Made by a program: the position numbers and the translations under genes
Shown here: positions 61,601 to 64,000 of the stretch, one piece after another
Layout: each line of letters starts with the position of its first letter
Numbering within the stretch: the first letter of the stretch is position 1
DNA from: Gavia stellata
Lineage: Eukaryota > Chordata > Aves > Gaviiformes > Gaviidae
DNA: 64,000 nt
Assembly: GCF_030936135.1 (NCBI RefSeq)
Contig: NC_082596.1
Location: forward strand, 97,324,449-97,388,448
Reading direction: 5' to 3'
Notes under the pieces: model-generated
Databases searched by the model: none
Told to the model about the DNA's origin: nothing
What the model saw: the letters and a program-made list of their open reading frames with translations, nothing else

Positions 61601-63456
61601 TACGTTTCCTTCCCAGACATCTGGTACTAGCTGTTTGGAGAACTCAGGCACCATATAAACATCACCAACCCAGTGTGCTATTTCTCCTGTTCTTCTAGAA
61701 CAGAAGCCTCATTAGGGGAAGCCCCACAATTATCCCTCATAAATGCCTGCTGTTACAGTATTATCAGTTGTGTGGATAATTGCATGAGATCCATCTGGCT
61801 GGTTGGCTAAAGGAATTACTATATGAGAAGTTACAGTAAGTGGAGGTGAGAGTCACTGAAAGAGTGATGGCCTTGTGTTCCCTGCATAGCTTTGCATCTT
61901 TCTTCAGTCTTTTCTTAAGCATACTCTTCCTCTTTACTTCTTTCTTAATTTCATTTGAAAGATGTGTTTTCCTCTGTAAAACTGTAAGGCAGTGTTTCTG
62001 GCACTGTTGTCTGTGTAGAACTGGTTGTGCGATACTGTCTTTTTTTCCTTGGTTCCAGTTAATAAATTATATTAAAAGGGAGTAAAATATATTATTTCAT
62101 ACCTATCTTCATACTATTTTCTCATGTTAGCTGCAACTGAAATTCCCGTAAGAATATTATGTCATCAGTGATGGGTGGAGAATTGGGCCTTTCTGATAGT
62201 AAATGGAAAGAAGGGTGAGTCTCCATTAAGATGTATCTTAGCTTGTTCACCAAAGTCACCCTTCCCTTATGAGCTTATACAAAATGAGAACCTGTTTCAC
62301 AATATATCACTGAGACACCAAGTTCTTTCTCTTACATAAATCAATAATAACCCACACACACTATTAATCAATCACAATCAGAATGTAGCATGCAATATGA
62401 CAGTGCTCAAAATGTGTTGTAAATAAATAATTGAAGTCCTATATTTTTTATATCGCTTCCTTTCTGGTGATGGTTTTCAGTTCAGGTCTCTGAATGTTCC
62501 TGGACTAAAGCTGAAGTGAGAAGTAATGGAAAACTATGAAAGAGCCTTCATTTGCACTGTTACTAAAGAGACTAACCTAATATCTTACAGTTGTGCATTT
62601 CTTAGAGGTTTTTTTCCCCTTTTGCAAGATGCTAAGTAGACCAGTGGGAACTGATCTAAATTTGGTATTATCTCTTGCAAATGTAAGGAACAAGATGCCT
62701 GATGTTACCATGATCATTTGAGGATGATGAAGAAGAAATAACTTTGAAGGTGAAGGCTGACGCAGTTGTAAGAAATTAACTTAGAAACCAGCAGCCTCGT
62801 GGTTTAGTAAGTCAGGGTATGATTGTTCATGTTTTATGGCAAGAGTGCTGGTAACCATAGCCAAAAGTAAGAGCTTGCTTTATTTTATTGCCATTTACAT
62901 TAAAGACTGGGACAGAGCCCTCTATGCCCTGGAGACAGAGGGAGTTCCAGTTCTGACTTCTGTGGAGTTAGGACTTCCACTTGGGTTTCTCAGGCAGCCA
63001 AACAAACAGCTGAGGTTACTTCTATATAAAATAGTCCACAGTCCTCATTGGCCTTTCTTTCCTTTCTAACCCCTTTTTTATAATTTGATTCTCTTTTTCT
63101 TCAGCAAGAACTCTCTTTGACAGAGAAAACATTATTTTACGTTTATATTTTCTTTCTTAATTTGAAGGCAGAAGTTGTAACAAAATAAATAAATTAAGTG
63201 AGATAATAGTGGAATGAAAGGCGGAAGAACAGGAAATGTGAGGAAATGTCCAAACCTGCTGTATCTGAAGTCAGTGGCAAAACTCTTGTTAAACTGCAGT
63301 CAGTTACTTAAAAGAACGTGTGCCTATTCGTTGCAGGTCGACCTCACGCGCACCTTCACCTTCCGCAACTCCAAGCAGACATACACAGGAATTCCCATTA
63401 TAGTGGCAAACATGGACACTGTGGGGACATTTGAAATGGCCGCAGTTATGGCAAAA
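58574..63456 (+). CDS. GMPR: GMPR, guanosine monophosphate reductase 1, 5' part only (exons 1-2)
   Basis: GMP reductase is a cytosolic tetrameric (beta/alpha)8-barrel enzyme of the IMPDH family. It performs the irreversible NADPH-dependent deamination of GMP to IMP and so moves guanine nucleotides back to the adenine branch. Exons 58574-58660 and 63337-63456 join in phase 0 and encode residues 1-69 of about 345. The N-terminus [20 protein letters not shown] is a near-exact match to vertebrate GMPR1. Residues S26-R27 correspond to an NADPH-contact position in the human enzyme, and [20 protein letters not shown] is the conserved early barrel segment. The catalytic Cys (186 in human) is beyond the right edge. 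The ATG at 58574 has G at -3 and no upstream ATG in the inferred 5' UTR. Confidence 0.97.
58959..58984 (+). other. G-quadruplex motif at the start of GMPR intron 1
   Basis: Four G-runs (3, 3, 6 and 7 G) are separated by loops of 1, 1 and 5 bases on the non-template strand, about 300 bases past exon 1. Short loops favour a stable quadruplex. Confidence 0.7.
61080..61500 (+). mobile_element. Old CR1-type LINE fragment in GMPR intron 1
   Basis: The sense-strand order 'ACACAGTTCTGGTGATCCCT', 'GGGACTATTCAGCATGGAGA', 'AAACTGACAAGTGGC' and 'TTCATCTTTGGAATTTATTA' follows the CR1/L3 3' region (tgttcagttctgg ... ctgttcagcctggagaag ... ctatggaactcattac). It is strongly diverged and is the only copy here in + orientation. 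Confidence 0.6.
63337..63456 (+). CDS. GMPR: GMPR coding exon 2 (residues 30-69)
   Basis: After TCGTTGCAG at 63336, 120 bases encode [20 protein letters not shown] and the following barrel segment, ending ...MAAVMAK at a consensus GTAAGT donor (63457). The start of the exon is GC-rich compared with the flanking intron, as expected for coding sequence. Confidence 0.97.
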
Positions 63457-64000
63457 GTAAGTCTTGATTCTCATTTCTGCAACAGTTGGGAAGCCACTGG
63501 GTGACAGTGAGCCGCCTCTTTTAATTTTTAGCTATGTCTGTTGGAGAACAGACAGAAATCCAGAACAAGAGGGTGTGGTTTCACTGCAAAGCAGCTGTGC
63601 CTTTACAGCAATACAGTTACCAGAGGCAGGGCTCCAGGTAAAAGATTGTTTCAGTGGAGATGCTTACTGGGAAGCTTCCATCTTGAGTGTAGCTCAGCTT
63701 CAGGTGGAGCTTCTAGAGCTTAGTTTTTGAGGTCTATATTGTACTCCCTTCCAGAAAAAAATTATTAGCTGACAGCGGTTTTGAAAGTGTAGGTTACTGG
63801 ATAAAACTGCAGCAGTCAGGAGTAACTAGTTCATTAGCATCTGGCCTCAAGGCTTACCTTAATTTCTTGCAGTGCTTGAGCACTTTCAAAATATTGACCA
63901 TAACTTGGTGAAACACATCAGAAACCTGATCCTGAAAGGCTGGCTAAGTATGCTAAGTTACCTTTCAATAGCCATTTGGAGTTATGGTCTGTTATTCACT
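63457..64000 (+). other. GMPR: Start of GMPR intron 2, runs off the window
   Basis: The donor GTAAGT at 63457 opens the intron. No further GMPR exon or repeat is visible before the right edge. Confidence 0.8.

Larger units (their letters stand above)
58661..63336 (+). other. GMPR: GMPR intron 1 (4676 bp)
   Basis: This phase-0 intron begins within the CpG island and contains a G-quadruplex motif (58959-58984) and one old CR1 fragment (61080-61500). The rest is AT-rich with no second gene. Confidence 0.93.

Noticed and set aside
63464..63730. 88-codon open frame after GMPR exon 2
   Set aside because: It lies in the intron after a consensus GTAAGT donor and does not match the GMPR protein.

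Overview
The window is vertebrate nuclear DNA, almost certainly from a bird. It holds two well-conserved vertebrate genes on the + strand, split by GT-AG introns. The interspersed repeats I can recognise are mostly CR1 LINE fragments, several ending in the octamer tail (ATTCTGTG on their sense strand). I saw no Alu-like or L1-like sequence. Low repeat density and short introns also point to a bird. The exact species cannot be read from the sequence.

Layout. Positions 1-3260 are upstream flank with no gene. A CpG island (about 3270-4530) holds the promoter and first exon of MYLIP (IDOL), the E3 ubiquitin ligase that degrades LDL-receptor family proteins. All seven coding exons are present between 3766 and 18045 and encode 445 residues, the same length I know for the human protein. 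The 3' UTR runs to a poly(A) signal at 19318. Intron 2 contains a second small CpG island (about 8630-8905) with promoter-like motifs. From 19345 to about 57690 lies roughly 38 kb without a convincing protein-coding gene. It carries CR1 fragments, some old SINE/MIR-like fragments, two GC-rich islets (about 22.6-22.9 kb and 44.2-44.75 kb) and several AT-rich blocks that look like conserved non-coding elements. A second large CpG island (about 57690-59420) holds the promoter and exon 1 of GMPR (guanosine monophosphate reductase 1). Exon 2 is at 63337-63456, and the rest of GMPR lies beyond the right edge.

How it works together. MYLIP and GMPR are neighbours in the same orientation in human as well, so this is an old syntenic block and not an operon. 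The two genes act in unrelated pathways: lipoprotein-receptor turnover, and the NADPH-dependent conversion of GMP to IMP in purine salvage. The most interesting signals are regulatory. They are an intronic CpG island that may be an alternative MYLIP promoter, a GMPR TATA box that is also a perfect MEF2 palindrome, CTCF-like sites in convergent orientation around MYLIP, and microRNA seed matches in the MYLIP 3' UTR. I found no previously undescribed protein system.
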